Below, piece after piece: positions 63,523-64,000 of a stretch of 64,000 bases of DNA (positions are counted from its first letter, which is position 1; every line of letters begins with the position of its first letter). Position numbers and translations under genes: made by a program. The notes under the pieces were generated by a model. It was given only the letters and a program-made list of their open reading frames with translations, was not told the origin of the DNA and made no database searches. Origin of the DNA: CAG-411 sp045124315 (lineage in GTDB: Bacteria; Bacillota; Clostridia; Lachnospirales; Lachnospiraceae); contig JBGVLO010000155.1 in the NCBI GenBank assembly GCA_045124315.1, forward strand, positions 1 to 64,000, read 5' to 3'.

Positions 63523-63569
63523 ATGATATTGGGTTCAAAAAGTATTTTGACTTTTGACCCTGGTATCAT
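63523..63569. repeat. Short family C palindrome
   Basis: Left end atgatattgggttcaaaa and right end cttttgaccctggtatcat are inverted repeats that nearly touch, giving a compact 47-bp palindrome. It represents the two ends of family C without the interior. It lies 52 bases before the Na/Pi cotransporter start, inside its leader. Confidence 0.6.
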
Positions 63570-63620
63570 GTTATGGTAGAATGGAATCATTACAGATCAA
63601 CGAAAGGAACGATTTTTAAA

Positions 63621-64000
63621 ATGGACATTTTTAGTGTATTGACAATGATTGGAGGCCTCTCCCTCTTCCTTTATGGAATGAATACCATGGGGGATGGACT
63701 TGCAAGACTGGCTGGTGGAAAGCTGGAACGAATATTAGAAAAACTGACTTCAAAACGAATCTTTGCAGTCCTTCTCGGTGCCGCCGTAACTGCAGTGATC
63801 CAGTCCTCTTCTGCTACTACAGTTATGGTAGTAGGATTTGTAAACTCCGGTATCATGCACTTACAACAGGCTGTAGGTATTATTATGGGTGCCAATATCG
63901 GAACTACTATTACTTCCTGGTTACTGTCTCTAACAGGAATTGAAGGAGATTCTATCTTTATGCAGCTTTTAAAGCCATCTTCCTTCTCACCCGTGCTTGC
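63621..64000 (+). CDS. Na/Pi cotransporter family protein (3' end outside window)
   Basis: The first 126 codons are present. The translation begins MDIFSVLTMIGGLSLFLYGM and contains the Na_Pi_cotrans signature: VTAVIQSSSATTVMVVGFVN and GIIMGANIGTTIT (the QSSSA repeat). It should import phosphate with sodium. The ATG has AAAGGA 12 bases upstream. It is divergent from the pst operon. Confidence 0.93.
   Translation, partial: MDIFSVLTMIGGLSLFLYGMNTMGDGLARLAGGKLERILEKLTSKRIFAVLLGAAVTAVIQSSSATTVMVVGFVNSGIMHLQQAVGIIMGANIGTTITSWLLSLTGIEGDSIFMQLLKPSSFSPVL

Overview
The window looks like a chromosomal segment of a low-GC anaerobic Firmicute, most likely a Lachnospiraceae member (Clostridia). This is inferred from strong AGGAGG-type ribosome binding sites, a T-box leader in front of a threonyl-tRNA synthetase without a TGS domain, large cell-surface proteins built from Big_2 modules, and the type of phosphate-binding protein. 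No rRNA, tRNA, CRISPR array or transposase gene was recognised.

Layout. 1-5.1 kb: two closely related AAA-ATPase/PD-(D/E)XK nuclease genes (the first cut by the window edge) in direct orientation around a secreted transglutaminase-like protein. 5.2-12.1 kb: a complete F1Fo ATP synthase operon (atpB-E-E-F-H-A-G-D-C) with two c-subunit genes encoding identical proteins, followed by an unknown membrane/coiled-coil protein. 13.6 kb: a lone fabH. 14.8-21.9 kb: a 2370-residue modular surface protein without a signal peptide. 22.3 kb: a DUF234-type ATPase. 23.8-26.2 kb: a frameshifted PPC/Big_2 exported protein. 26.5-34.2 kb: an XRE regulator, a cyclophilin lipoprotein, an aminotransferase, an ABC exporter pair, and thrS with its T-box. 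34.5-36.5 kb: a hipB-like regulator with a hipA stump and a DUF4143 ATPase. 37.2-38.6 kb: an ECF S-component and an amidohydrolase. 38.9-43.7 kb: a 1616-residue beta-helix/Big_2/Fn3 exported protein. 43.9-50.7 kb: an ABC-2 transporter operon, a MATE pump, a CheY-like regulator, an FKBP isomerase and a RelA/SpoT-domain synthetase. 50.8-55.4 kb: another ATPase/nuclease, an AlbA_2/ATP-binding regulator, a lipoprotein split at a poly-G run, and a 49-residue membrane protein. 55.6-64 kb: a phosphate/polyphosphate block (ppk1, pfkA, a small unknown gene, phoU, pstB, pstA, pstC, pstS, and a divergent Na/Pi cotransporter).

Functional links. The right end is a coherent phosphate module: high-affinity uptake (Pst), its regulator PhoU, a possible Pho box between pstS and the Na/Pi gene, polyphosphate synthesis, and a phosphofructokinase whose nucleotide-site residues differ from classical ATP enzymes. 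The left part is energy metabolism interleaved with accessory surface proteins and stand-alone ATPase genes.

The most notable structure outside genes is a set of short non-coding repeats with inverted ends (families A, B and C, plus a shorter repeat D). One B copy sits inside an A copy with a 7-bp target duplication. Several accessory ATPase-type genes also carry their own operator-like repeats. Other points worth attention are a circularly permuted PstS, the duplicated atpE and a poly-G frameshift in a lipoprotein. All family assignments are by reading motifs; no database search was run.
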